This document shows positions 49,010-60,793 of a DNA stretch of 64,000 nucleotides, in pieces (position 1 is the first letter of the stretch; each line of letters starts with the position of its first letter). Both the position numbers and the translations under genes were made by a program. Source of the DNA: Pterois miles (lineage: Eukaryota; Chordata; Actinopteri; Perciformes; Scorpaenidae); assembly GCA_947000775.1 (NCBI GenBank), contig CAMQGK010000604.1, positions 10,470,501 through 10,534,500 on the forward strand, in the 5' to 3' direction. The notes below the pieces were generated by a model. The model was not told the DNA's origin, did no database searches, and saw only the letters and a list, made by a program, of their open reading frames with translations.

Positions 49010-50036
49010 AAATTGTCAATGTAATTATACTTAACTTGAATTTCCATTTCCAATTTATGGTACTTTAGACCTCCAGTCGTCTACATTTCAGAGAAAAGTA
49101 TTGTACTTTTTACTTCACAACCTTTGTTTGGCAACTATAGTACGTAGTTATTTTACTGGTAAGGATTTTACATATAAAACCTAGCGCACAAACTATCAAA
49201 TGTGAGTTGTTAAATATAATAAAGACTCTCCAGCAAAATCTGAAGTTGTTCTAATTAGCTTCACCTTGACCAGCCACATTAAAATGCTACCTGGTCATTA
49301 AAGCAGAAGTCTGTAACTTTGATCAAATAGGATAAAAAGTTGAACTGCCACTATATCTTCATAGTAGTACATGAGACAGATAATCTGTGACAAAAGTCAT
49401 GTTCCTCTGCCTCCTCCTGGTGCTCCTAATGACATTTGAAAGATTTCACAGCGTCAAAGGAGAACAACCAGAGCCGAGCAGCCAATCACTGATCAACCCT
49501 GATCAAACTGTCAACAAGGCAGCGCTGATCAATATAAATAAAGATTCTGTTACTCTAATGTCTGTTTTCAACATGCCGACCGGGTCACAAACTTTCTCAT
49601 TTTTGTAACTGATTGACAGACTGCTCAGCTCTGATTGGTTGTTTCGTTCAGGTGTGGTGGAATCTCAACGCCATTCGGAGCACAAGAGGACACAGAGGAA
49701 CATGACTTTCTCCAGATTACCTGCACTACTGTCAGGATATAGTGACTACTATAGAAAAATACCTTTTTTTTCATAGTTGCTCAAATTACAGACTGCAGCT
49801 TTAATGCATCAGCAATCATAATCCAGTATGACAATTAAATAATACAATTCATCAATATATCACTCACCAGGAACACATTTTCCTGCATGAGGACTTTTAC
49901 TGTTAAGCATTTATGTAAGCTTTGCTAATCACTATTATTACTTTAATACTTCTGTATCTGAGTGAATATTTTTAGAGTGTAGTATTGCTTCTTTTACTGA
50001 AGTACAAGATCTAAATACTCACAGCATCACATTCCA
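49010..50036 (-). mobile_element. Second hAT-like MITE copy, interrupted
   Basis: On the minus strand it starts TGGGTGGAATGTGATGCTG near 50036 and carries CTTCAGTAAAAGAAGCAATACT. The other half is left of 49298. A TTAA-bounded element (49298-49804) sits in the middle. Confidence 0.45.
49298..49804 (+). mobile_element. TTAA-flanked MITE (piggyBac-like)
   Basis: It is bounded by TTAA on both sides (49298-49301, 49801-49804). Just inside are inverted ends AGCAGAAGTCTGTAAC and the complement AGCTGCAGTCTGTAAT. TTAA duplication is the piggyBac hallmark. A 73-aa frame inside (49387-49608) has a signal-peptide-like start but is part of the repeat. Confidence 0.6.
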
Positions 50037-50039
50037 CCC

Positions 50040-51644
50040 AGTTGGTTACCTCGACATAATCCAATAAAGTAAATTACAAAAGATTAAGCAGAACAAGACA
50101 CAACTTTTCAATGTAAATAACATAAAGGCTTAGTTCACCCAAAAAACAAAAATATGCATGTATTTTAGTCTGTTCCCTCTAGTGTTAGCGAGCCATGCAT
50201 ATTGTATTTGGTTTTATTTGTCCAGGTTTTAAAACATTATCTCTCTCTGTCTGCTTCCACACCAGTATAATGGAGATGAATCAACAGTTTTCATTAGAAC
50301 TACTTGTCACCAGGGTTGGGTATTAGCATCAGCCACCAGACAAAGACTGGAAAAAATACACAAGTGGCTGCTAGATGTGTTTCACTCACGAGTCAAAACT
50401 TCAATGGTAATCTGTTTGGTGGCTGATACTGTAGATTTTGGAACTCACCAGTCACAGAGGCAGGTGGGAAAAAAGTTCATTTCCAACCTTGTTTGTCACA
50501 GAAGAAATGTGAGTACAAATGCTGATAGATGACACTTTCATTAAGATAACTCAGAGGCTGTGAATTAAAGAGATGTTGCAGATTCACCCTTGGTAGCACT
50601 TTCTTATAATGCACCCTGTATAAAGGGTATATGAGTGGTCACTAGCGATTTTATTAACTGTAAATAAACCTTTTATTGATGAATTACACATCAGTTAGAT
50701 GTCATTCATAAAAACATCGGGGTTGTGAGGTTGTAAAATAATTCCATTTGGCTGGTCAAACAGTCAACTTGATGAACTAAAGGACTACCATAATACCGTA
50801 TAATTCATCTACAAGCCATATTTTCTGAACCATTAATTAAAACATTTATAAAACCTTTTATACGGAGTGCCTTATTAGAAAGCGTCCCGATATGAATACC
50901 ACAAGCAAAGTTCATTCACCTCCATTCTACTGGGGGGAAGAAATAAATGTCAGAGAACCTGGACAGATACCACTAGAGGTGTTATCGGAGTGAAAAGCCT
51001 TTTAAAAGCACATTAAGCCACCAACAGCATATCGGAAACAACATTTTTAATAGTTGAAATAAATACTCCAATACATGCATGATCAAAACACTTTAAAATA
51101 CTATGGGAAGTCTGGTAAATAGTGTAAAACCTATGGCACACACTCACAGCAGCTTTTTACCAATTAAGAATTCACACATGTTGAAAAAACAAAAACAAGC
51201 ATCGAGACACTCGGATCACTCTTTCCAATCTCACAAAGCACATGTAATCGAGTAAGTCAGCCAACCATAGGTTCACATAGTGAGGCTACATCCATCATCA
51301 AGGCTGGTGTTTTCACCGAAGCTGAAAACTGAGGTAAACTTTTCAGGTTTGAAAGCTGCTCGACTGTTGGTGAGAGCGGGGGGTCAGCTGAGCCTGCGTC
51401 AGGCCCAGAGCGCTCAACGAGTCCGTTTGGAACAAAGTTTGAGCCGCATCCAGCGCGACACAAAACCCTGTAGCGTTTGTTAGCGCTCCTTTGCATTCAA
51501 ACACACTTCAGCCATGTGAACAGACCCACAGACAGCCTTCTTCTGATGTTACTCTGACTCTAAACCTGATGAACAGGGATAACCCAAGTGAGTCTCTTTG
51601 GTACGTCAGAATAGGACATAGGGGGCATGCTGCCTCTTCCTAAA
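50040..51644 (-). other. TLNRD1 3' flank and probable 3'UTR
   Basis: The stretch downstream of the TLNRD1 stop (leftward from 51644) probably holds its 3'UTR. On the minus strand AATAAA occurs at about 50672-50677 and 50650-50655. Which, if any, is used cannot be decided by eye. No further gene is seen. Confidence 0.35.
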
Positions 51645-52709
51645 CTAATTCACAGAATGAGAGTTGACTGGCGGCAGAGTCCTTGGAGAGGAGCGTTCTC
51701 TGAGTGCCTGGGTGAGCAGGGTGCAGCCGTCGGACACAGCACACGCCGAGTTACGCAGACGCTCACGGTAGTCTGCCATTTTGGAGCTGCTCTCGGGATG
51801 CTGTGCAACGTCCCTGAGGCCCTGAGTGAGGAGGACGCAGGCTGAAACCACACTCATGGCCCCCCCTAACACTGCAGTCTGTACCCCCTTCCCTTCAGTG
51901 GAGATACTCGCAGCTCTTCCCAGGAACTGAGGCTCCGTGGCAAACCCGACCAGGGCACTAACAGCCTGGACCAGAGCTGCACTAAAGAGAACACAGCGGT
52001 TCCTGGTCAGCTCACTGGGCTGGGTTTTCACCTCTTTGACACACGCCAGGAAGGCCGTGCCACTTGTGCTCATGCTCTTGACGCTCAGTTTGAACTGCTC
52101 TTTTGCAAAGCGGTCCCTGGACCTGTCGCTGGCTAGCGAGGAGATGTCCGTCAGATTCTTGAGGCTGGTGGAGATGTTCTGGGAGAGCTCGAGGAGGAGC
52201 TGGGGGGTGAGGTCCGGCAGCGGTGTGACTCGGAGAATGCCGCAGCTCTGCTCCACTTCGTGCCGGCAGCGGGTCACCTTGTAGCGGTCCACCAGACCCG
52301 GCAGGCAGGGCTGAGAACCGGGGGTCTCCACGGCTGCCAGGTAAGCAGCGTGGGCTGAGCACTCTGTCAAAGACACCACCAGGTCGGCCATCTCCAGAAG
52401 ACGGTCCCCCACCTCTGTGAAGCGGCCCATGTTGAGCTGGCTCTGGATGTCATGGGTGAGAATGGAGAGCTCCTTGGTCCGGGCGATGACTGTGTCACGG
52501 CACTGGTCAAAGGTCTCCGCCACCGCCACGCCTTCAGAGGTCATGACCGGCCTGGTCTCGCTGGACAGCAGGAGGAGGTCGGCCACCAGCTGCATCTTGC
52601 CCTTACATGTGTCACAGATGGAGGAGAGACGCTTCCTCTGCTGCAGACTGCCACTGGGTGTGCTGGTTGATCCCTCGCTAGCCGATTTGCCAGAGCCACC
52701 ACTAGCCAT
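51645..52709 (-). CDS. tlnrd1: Talin rod domain-containing protein 1 (TLNRD1/MESDC1), complete single exon
   Basis: TLNRD1 is a cytoplasmic actin-bundling protein that forms homodimers and is built like talin rod domains R7-R8: a four-helix bundle inserted in a five-helix bundle. It promotes filopodia and binds CCM2. The 354-residue product is collinear with vertebrate TLNRD1 (about 362 residues in human). A Ser/Gly-rich leader is followed by CDTCKGKMQLVADLLLLSSE, then ARTKELSILTHDIQSQLNMG, LVDRYKVTRCRHEVEQ and ALVGFATEPQFLGRA. It ends with the conserved RERSSPRTLPPVNSHSVN. The start has A at -3 and G at +4. The gene is intronless, as in mammals, and more GC-rich than its surroundings; open frames on its opposite strand are shadows. 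It is divergent from MESD, 9 kb away. Confidence 0.97.
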   Translation of the reverse strand: MASGGSGKSASEGSTSTPSGSLQQRKRLSSICDTCKGKMQLVADLLLLSSETRPVMTSEGVAVAETFDQCRDTVIARTKELSILTHDIQSQLNMGRFTEVGDRLLEMADLVVSLTECSAHAAYLAAVETPGSQPCLPGLVDRYKVTRCRHEVEQSCGILRVTPLPDLTPQLLLELSQNISTSLKNLTDISSLASDRSRDRFAKEQFKLSVKSMSTSGTAFLACVKEVKTQPSELTRNRCVLFSAALVQAVSALVGFATEPQFLGRAASISTEGKGVQTAVLGGAMSVVSACVLLTQGLRDVAQHPESSSKMADYRERLRNSACAVSDGCTLLTQALRERSSPRTLPPVNSHSVN

Positions 52710-52776
52710 AATAAGGAGGGGAGTAGAAGGAGGGGGGTGGGGTGAGGGTCAAACTGCTCTTCAGGAGGGGTTCAGT

Positions 52777-52784
52777 TATTTATA
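52777..52784 (-). promoter_or_regulatory. Possible TATA box upstream of TLNRD1
   Basis: On the minus strand CTATAAATAA lies about 68-75 bases upstream of the TLNRD1 start codon. That would give a short 5'UTR of roughly 35-45 bases. A C-rich run lies between the TATA-like box and the ATG. The CpG-rich stretch near 54 kb is an alternative or additional promoter. Confidence 0.35.
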
Positions 52785-53829
52785 GTTCTCTGCTGCTGCA
52801 CACTGCATTGTACTGTTTAAGACATTTCCGAGATAAGCCTCACCTCCCTGCTATTTACACACTCTTTTAAATAACAACTGGCCAAACAGTCTTCCTTAAA
52901 TTCCTTCAGCGTATAGATCATCAACTGGACGCACTGGACATGTATTCTCACTGTAAACATGTAGAAACTCAATAACTGCATTTACTTATGTTTGAATAAC
53001 ATTCCCCATTATTAATTAACGTGTCTCTAAAGCATACTATAATAACAATCTATAACTATGGTCTGGCATATTCCCAGTTATCTGCCTTGGTTATTAGTAA
53101 ATTTAAAATGCAACACAGTCAATTAAAATCCCCACAACTTCAGAGTAATCAGTGTAATATGCTCTTATCTTGACAAATTAATTTAAATGCCCTGAACAAC
53201 ATAATCCAAAAGTCAATATTCTCATCGTAGTCCCAGATTTTCATGGAACAGAAGAATTCACAGGTTGATGAATTAAAAAAAAAAGAAATCACACACAAAC
53301 TGCAGTGCCACCAAGGTGCCTTCTAAAAGGCAAAGTGCAGATTGAGAATAATACAAATTATGTCAAAATCTCCTTATCGTTTTAAACACCTTCCCGATAG
53401 GAATTACATCTGCTGAACTGACTCTGCTACTTCTGAGACGTTTCTTGGGGTCTTTTTATGACTGTAGCCAAGAAAACATCACCTCAACATTTAGTAACTT
53501 AAATGGCTTTTCAGTCTTGTTTGACTATAATCAATAGGATATCATTTTGTGTCCACTCGCAGCAGAGCAAGTAGCCTGAAACAGCATCGAGATCTTGTCC
53601 GACTTGTTCCCAATGAGTTTGACCGGCCTGGCGTACACATGCTGGTTCCAAACGGGGCACCACCCGGGCAGCTCTTCTGGACAGCGGGAAGACTTGTGTT
53701 TCCCTCCAGCACCATCATTTCATGAGTCCCCCCAAGCAAAATCCACCGAGAGGGAAACTTTCCAACTATACAAACCCCTCAATCCACTTTCAACCTCTTC
53801 TTTTTCAAACAGAGCCCTGGGTTAGAAGC

Positions 53830-54500
53830 TAGCAGTTGCTCCGGTCGCTTCGACTCCATATGCATCGTCCGTCTGTCCGCCCTCCACCTCCTCCTCCTCC
53901 GCGTCTTAACTCGGGACCAGAAATTGTGTAGCCCCGCATATCTTCTGTGGGGACTCGCGAATCATATCCATACCAGTCGGTGGTCGCTGAACATTTAACT
54001 CACTTGTCTTGGGAGCTTCTACGGTAACGAAACCGTGACCGTAGCTGGAAGTGGTGGCCGTTATTCCCAGAGATTCAAAGTCGTGCTGCGCGCTCCCGCT
54101 ACAGTACTATGAGGAAGCGGGGAGGGTGTGGTCGCGGCTGAGCGGCTGCTGGACGGAGCAAAGTTGTAGCAACAGAGCAGCACAAGTAGCTCTTCGCTTC
54201 AAATTCACCTTCCACCCTGTCTCTGAGCTGGTTGCTGGCTCACGGTAACGACGTCGCGAGGGAATAATGGAGTTACACGGTAGCCACAGAGCTCCGAGGA
54301 GTTTTGCGACTGCTTTTACTTTCAGGACTTGCTGTTAATCTGCCATGAGACAGCCTTGTTACGTCAAGCGAGCCGCTAGCCTAGCTAGCTAAACCACACC
54401 GGAAGCTTGTGCTTTCAGAATAAAAGCAGAGCTTTAACAGCTTGTAGCCGGGACAGTAGCTGCCATGAAGCGGCCCTGAGGACCCTGAAGTCATATTGTT
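53830..54500. promoter_or_regulatory. CpG-rich region, probable promoter/CpG island
   Basis: Against an AT-rich background this stretch is clearly richer in CG dinucleotides (for example near 53870-53910, 54030-54130 and 54240-54260). It contains no convincing coding exon. It lies 1.1-1.8 kb upstream of the TLNRD1 start, so it may be a TLNRD1 promoter with a spliced or long 5'UTR, or a bidirectional promoter. The short plus-strand frame here (54051-54248) has no recognisable product. Confidence 0.4.
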
Positions 54501-54939
54501 CCGGGAACTTGGGAGTTTTAGGAACCTGGAGGAGAGTTTAGATTCTACACTTAAAACATAGTGGACTTTGTATGAAAATACAGCTGCGAAGATAATTATT
54601 TTAAGGCTCTCTCTTTGTATAAATTATACTACTTGTAGGTGTGTGAATGAATGTTTTAGTTTCCCCACCAGTGGCAGTGAAAAAACAGCACTTACCGTCA
54701 TGTTGGGTAATAAAAATGTAGGCTTATATAATATGCAAGATCCATTTACTACAATATTTTTAAAAATCCAAATAAAATCTAAATAATTAAAAAATATATT
54801 CAACAAACTCAACAGGAAGATCTCACTTTTGTTAAAACATTATTCATGTGGAAGGTATAAAGATCCAACCACATTAAAGAACTGGATGCCAATTACGCTG
54901 TAATGTAATGATGCTAAAATATTAGCTAAATGTCTTGCA

Positions 54940-55440
54940 AATACACTGGTTCTTTGCTAGAAAAGACAGGGAGGTAAAGTATCTCGGGCCCTTAAACTGG
55001 AGTGGGAGATGGTGCGGTTTGGCATCAGCATGTTATACAGGCGTTGTAGGCTTCCAGACCATTGTGGTGAAGAGGGAAAAAGCCCTCTATGTAGTGGTCC
55101 ATCTGCGTTCCAGCACTCACCTATGCCCATGAGCTTTGGGTAGTGACCGACAAAATGAGATACAGCTACAAGCAGCCAAAATGAGTTTCCTTTGTAGGCT
55201 GGCTTGGAGTAGAAATGCTGCACTTTCGTATCGGGCATCTGATCGGATACCTCCTGGATGCCTTCCTTTACAGCACTGGGGTCTGAGGCCCCAGGGTAAG
55301 AGGCCCCAGGATAGACCCAGAGCACGCTGGAGGGACATTGTTTATCTCATATGGCCAAACGTTGCCGGAGAGAGGGACGTATGGAATTCCCTGCTAAGGC
55401 TACTGCCCCCAACCCGGCCCTGGATAAGTAGATGGATGGT
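54940..55440 (+). pseudogene. Decayed non-LTR retrotransposon (LINE) 3' end
   Basis: In shifting frames it reads GELWVVT-like (ELWVVTDK from CATGAGCTTTGGGTAGTGAC), IQLQAAKMSFLCRLA, GHLIGYLLDAF-like, RPRARWRDIVYL and NSLLRLLPP. It ends GGATAAGTAGATGGATGG. This is the C-terminal tail (HELWV / AAEMSFLRR / GRPRTRWRD / LLPP) of a LINE reverse transcriptase common in fish. Frameshifts and internal deletions show it is inactive. The clade is not certain. Confidence 0.75.
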
Positions 55441-55444
55441 TTGA

Positions 55445-58400
55445 ATATAAATAGTTTAAAATTTAAAAAACTTAATGCAAATATTCACATTCAACCAAAT
55501 GTTGCTTATCTTACTGAATTAGTTGAGAAATTAATTCACTTTTCAGCTATTTGCTATTTCTTAAACCTAATTATGTTAAATATACAGTGTTATCAGTTGG
55601 ATTTTGAACGGCACACATTTTGAGCTTTGTCATAATCTGCCAATAAAATTATCAGATTAACAAATAGATGTGTTATCCCTAGAAACATGGAACACATGAA
55701 AACCTTGATAGAAAGCTTCAAACAGTTGATGGAAAATTTTGAAAGTTTGGAGAATGACTTATTTAGCTTTATATGAAAAGATAACATTGATAAATTTGTT
55801 AGTAATACCTCAGTTAAAAATATTTTTTAAGAAAACATGAACAAAATGTGTTCCATTGTTTTATGGCATGGTAAGCCAGATGTAATGTTTACTCTGGCGT
55901 GTTACACGTCTGCAACCCAAGCCCTCACATCTTGCAGGCTTGTCAACTGTTAACATCCAAAAACCAAGATGCCCACTCTGAGTGACCGATACCCAGTATA
56001 GTCCAAATAAAAGTAGTGATTATGGATGTGGATTTGTTTCAGGATTGGCATTGGGATGAGCAAACTGAAGAGGAAGAGAAAAGGCTGACTAAAACCTCAA
56101 CTGTCACATTGAAGAATGTCTCTTTGAATTAGTAAAGTTGACATCATTATTATCATTATTAATCCTATTAACTGGCACATAATTTAGTAAAATGTATATT
56201 TAGATTTGCACTTTGTGGCAACTGATCACTGTAACACACTTGTTATGTTTGGGGAAGTTTAAATGACACAGCAGCAGAGCTAATCCCCTCCCAGCACTGC
56301 TCCATAAGCTCATACTGTAGTTTTTCTCATGGGCCATGAAATGTGAATTCTGAAAATGACTGAAAATAATGACCTCCGAGTCGTCATGCAATTATTAAAC
56401 GCAGGTGTGGATGGCATCCAATCACAAGAGTTGAAGGGGAAGAGCTAAGGGAGCCAATCCAGTTGTAGTATAGGAGGGACTACACTGTATGTGATTGGTC
56501 GCTGTGGGACTATGTGTGAAAGCAGCAACACTGTGTTTGTGTTTGTGCCTCTTGAACACTCTTTAACACAGGACGGTGTTACCAAAGTACCACAAGACAC
56601 TGATATCACCTCTTTATGACGTCTGAACAACAGGTGTCATGTGTTTACATCTTCGTTATTAGTTATTATAATTATCAAGGGGTGAACAATGCAAACAGGA
56701 TTCAATTCTTTTGTATCAAATTGAAATGTATAATCATATTCATTCATTTTTGTCAAAGACGTATTCTGATTTGAAGTAAAAGTGGCATTACCAAAAAGTA
56801 AACATCTGTTACAATTGAAAGTGTTGCATTCAAAATTCTACTTCAGTAAAAGTACAAAAGCATGAGCATAATGTTTCTGAAGTATTACAGTACCAATTAT
56901 GCAGAAAGTGTAATCCACTGACCATCTTGTGTGTCTTTCATGGAATTACAGATGAAAAAGCAAATATTTGAATAATTTAGTTTCAAAAATTAGCATGTTT
57001 CTGTTGTAAATACACAAAATAATCCCTTTTTTTCAGACTATATTTTGTCCATATGGTTTGTTGAAGCTCAGGTATGTTGTGTGGTAACAAACCCTCTTTT
57101 CTTCGTGGTAGGAGGTTGTGATGAACACACTGGGAGTGAATGTGAGTGCTGTTGTACTGTCAGTGGGATTTGCAGCTGCACAGGGCACGGTGCCATTGGG
57201 TGGAGTCGGCCAGAGAGGAAACAGCTCTACACTTTCTGTCAGCTAGGCTGATCTCTGAGCTCCACAACCTCATGAACTCTGCTCGCCTCCACACACTGCT
57301 GTCTAACAATGTCTCTGTAATATAGCTCACAGAGGGGAATAATCATTTATTAACATTATGATTGTAACAGTAAAGTAAAAAGTATAGAGAATGACAAAGG
57401 TATTAGTCTAATATTGGCTTTTATGTTATCATCTACTGTGTTTCCTGCCTCTGGACACAATGGAGGCTCCTCCCTTCCTCCAACTAACGGATATGTTTCT
57501 ATTCTTATGCCTTTTGACTATATTTACAGAAAAAAAGATCTAGTGAAAATACTTCAACATTAAAATACCAGCTACTGACACCTTGCTTAAAAACTATTGT
57601 ATTTAAATGAAACAATGGTGATTTTCTTGATTTTTTATTTTCAGCAAATCCCATTTGTAAACCACCTGTAATGCATCTCTACCAACAAATACTGATAATA
57701 TCACAGCTCGATATATTGTATTGTATTTATAATATAAATAATATATAATTTTGCTCCATTGTTTTCCAAGACAAGACAAGACAACAATGAGCCACTCTAT
57801 AGCACTGGGTGCTATGTTCCGTCATTACCATCAACACACCCACTGTAGTCAAAGAACATATAATGATCAGAAGTGAAAGTCAATTGTTTGTTCTGTTGCA
57901 ACATCAGTGCCCAGCAGCAGAGCTACACTTCCGCCATTTTGGACTGAAAGCGACAACCAGATTCCAGTAAACGTCCACCTACAAAGAGAAACCAAAAAGT
58001 AAAACCAACTATTTCTAATTTATTGTCATATTTAATGTCTCTACCAAAGTGTCCCGTGTTGAACAATACAAATATTATAAATATGCATACTATTATAACT
58101 ACTTACTGTACTTATTTATTTATTAAACTTTTTACCTGGCTGCTTCCCAGAGGGGCATATAGTGAGCAATGGGCATAAATGGAAGCAATAAATATCTTTA
58201 ATAACTTTTTCAGGTCAAGGATCCAAAATGGAGCCCAATAGAGCCCAGACCATGGATGTAGAAGAAGTTGTGTTCTGTGCTTTTGACCTGTGTGTTAGTA
58301 AATAAGCTATAACTTCATTAAATTCTGTTGATGTCATGCTACTAGTGCTACTAGCTAGTGGCTGGTAAACAGTTGTGTTGGAAGAGACGTCAATACATCC

Positions 58401-60120
58401 ACCGCGGTACAGGCTTACAGCATACAGCCCATGGGTATATTAGTAGATAATAAAAGTGATGAATTACAGCCGACATATCCATTATTACAACTGCATAGAG
58501 CTACCAGGAAGCTAAAAGAACTGGATATGTTATAATGAGTATGCAGTACGGTGCAGTCCGGCAGGTCTGATGCACATTCGTTACGGTGAGGAAAATTGCT
58601 CTGGATTTGTTTACAACTTTTACGACATAATGATTTAAATAAGGGATATTTATGTGTTTCTACTCTGAGTTACAAAAAAAAAAAAAAAAAAAATCCTTTG
58701 ACACAGACCTCTCTTTACACATCATGCCACATGTACTTACATGGCCATAGACTTACTGTTAAAATGGCAGCAGTGCTACCACAGCGCCATCTAGCGGCGA
58801 TTGTCAAAACAGCACTGCTTCTCGCCTCTGCTTCAGTACTCTTTACTGTAGTTTGTCTGGACTCATTCCCACATACACCATCCTGCTGCCACAAATCCTC
58901 ATCACAGCCCTGGTTCCCAAACTTTTATCCTGGGACCCCTTTTTTTTTTAAAGATTAGCAAACCATTGCGACCCATTACACTTTATTTATAAAGGGCAAA
59001 TTTATGCCAATTTATTAAATTAACGTTCCTGACTTTTTTTACCGCCTTATATTGCCTTATATTACCTTATATTACCTGCCATTTTGAAGACACCTTTGAC
59101 AAATCACAACTTTATTTAATGCACGTGTTATTGAAATCATATACACGTTAGATATTTGTATTTGAGACAAAAAAAAAACATTTAGGTGGAATTAACAGGC
59201 TGATGTTTTTTTCCTCTCATCGATTAAACAAACAGGATGTACACTAGCCTTTCATGTTCGATTCACTGTTATAAGTAGGCTATAATAATCATAACAAAAT
59301 GACTAATAATGGTCCCTCATGCGACTTAAACATGCACTGCAGATATAAAAACCAATAACTTCAACAACAAGCAGAAATTTTGCAAATTTATTTGGCAACC
59401 TTAATAAAATCTTTGGGAATGACTGCACTAGAGCACAAATGTGGATTAATCTGCCTCTGAAAGTAATCCCAAAAGGGCACTGTTTCCTCCTGTTTGAGTA
59501 CCATTTGTCATTACAGTGGTATGATATATTGATGATATGAAATGGGCTGAGATGTATTGGTTGACAGCTCTGCGTGAGGCAGCTGTAGAGCTCAGGAACT
59601 CAGGGGATGTAACTTAAACTTCCCATAACAATCTGCAGTCTGTGTAGTAGAACATGTGTCAGTCTGATCAAAAATGTAGTTATAGAGATATCATGGTTGG
59701 TTGTAACAGCTACCATGGTGCTAACGGAGCAGCTAGATGGCTCATGCTAGCGAGCTGCGGCCATGTTTGGCTTGTGATTGGTTCAGGCAGGTGTGTGGGT
59801 GGAACCTCGATACTGCGGCTCCAGTCCCCTGATTCTTCTGCATAGACTCTGGCACCAAATTATGTCAAAATCGGAAGATGAGAGCCCCCATATCCGGTAT
59901 ATTTTCCTTTCAGACTCATCTATATATATCTATAGTCTATGAATCAATGCACAAAAACTGCTTTAGAGAACATCCCAAATAGTTAAAACCAGCCATGTGG
60001 CCAGGTGTCCTCCGTTTACAGAGTTAATTGTCGTTTCATAATTAAATCTACAAATATAAATATTCATATACTGTATATTATGTTGTGTTTATTTTGCACC
60101 CGTCCTCTCAACAGTGCTAT
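55445..60120. other. Gene-free stretch between TLNRD1 and MESD
   Basis: AT-rich intergenic DNA with one family A repeat (58575-58800) and a hAT-like MITE scrap (about 56760-56890, TTCAGTAAAAGTACAAAAGC). Paired CCAAT boxes occur near 56455 and 56490. A possible but weak membrane-type open frame is at 57037-57246 (see findings). Otherwise nothing is recognised. Confidence 0.4.
58575..58800 (+). repeat. Dispersed repeat family A, copy 5
   Basis: A partial copy (TTTACAACTTTTACGACATAATGATTTAAATAAGG) with an A run of about 20 at 58674-58693 at the same internal position as in copy 3. Confidence 0.5.
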
Positions 60121-60122
60121 GA

Positions 60123-60420
60123 CTAGAAGAAGAAGATATTCCTTTATTAGTCCCATAGTGGGGAAATTCAGTTTTACACTCTGTTGTTCACACAGTACAT
60201 ATACATGCGTCAGTGGAGAGATGTCAGAGTGAGGGGGCTATTCCTGACAAGCGCCCAGAGCAGCCTTGCTCAGGGGCACCTCGGCAGTACCCAAGAGGTA
60301 AACTGGCACCTCTCCAGCAACCAGTTGGTCTTGGTCCATGGGGGACTTGAACCGGTGACCTCCACGTCCTAACCCAAGTCCTTACGGACAGAGCGACTGA
60401 CAGAGTTGTGTTGATGCATA
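60123..60420 (-). mobile_element. tRNA-derived SINE, minus-strand copy
   Basis: On the minus strand it carries B-box-like GGTTCAAGTCC, AGGTGCCAGTTTACCTCTTG and the 3' end AATTTCCCCACTATGGGAC, then AATAAAGGAAT and a CTTCTTCT tail at the left. It is the same family as 7874-8209. Confidence 0.8.
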
Positions 60421-60532
60421 TCTATCTATAATATTGCAGTACCATCAGGTTTAAGCAGGTGGGAGGCTGGTGGTCCACAGTTCTATCTACGTTGTGTAGT
60501 TTTCACTTCGATTTACACATTTAATTTAACAT

Positions 60533-60793
60533 GGACCAAGAACTGAGTGTGAACTGGTAGCTGGAGAGGTGCCAGTTTACCTCTTGGGCACTGCCGAGGT
60601 GCCCCTGAGCAAGGCACCAAACCCCCAACTGCTCGGGGCGCTTGTCAGGAGCAGCCCCCTCACTCTGACATCTCTCCATTGTTGCATGTATATGGGTCCT
60701 GTATGTGCATGTGTGTGTTAACAACAGAGTGTAAATTGAATTTCCCCTAGTGGGACTAATAAAGGTTGATCTTCTTCTTCTTCTTCTTCTTCT
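60533..60793 (+). mobile_element. tRNA-derived SINE, plus-strand, head-truncated
   Basis: It starts at CATGGACCAAGAACTG, so the tRNA-like head is missing. It continues GAGAGGTGCCAGTTTACC and GGCACCAAACCCCCAACTG, and ends TTTCCCCTAGTGGGACTAA with a (CTT)n tail. Confidence 0.8.

Noticed and set aside
49387..49608. 73-aa frame with a signal-peptide-like start
   Set aside because: It lies wholly inside the TTAA-flanked MITE with no evidence of a conserved secreted protein.
51650..52785. Several 67-122 aa open frames on both strands overlapping TLNRD1
   Set aside because: They are shadows of the GC-rich TLNRD1 coding sequence in other frames. None resembles a known protein.
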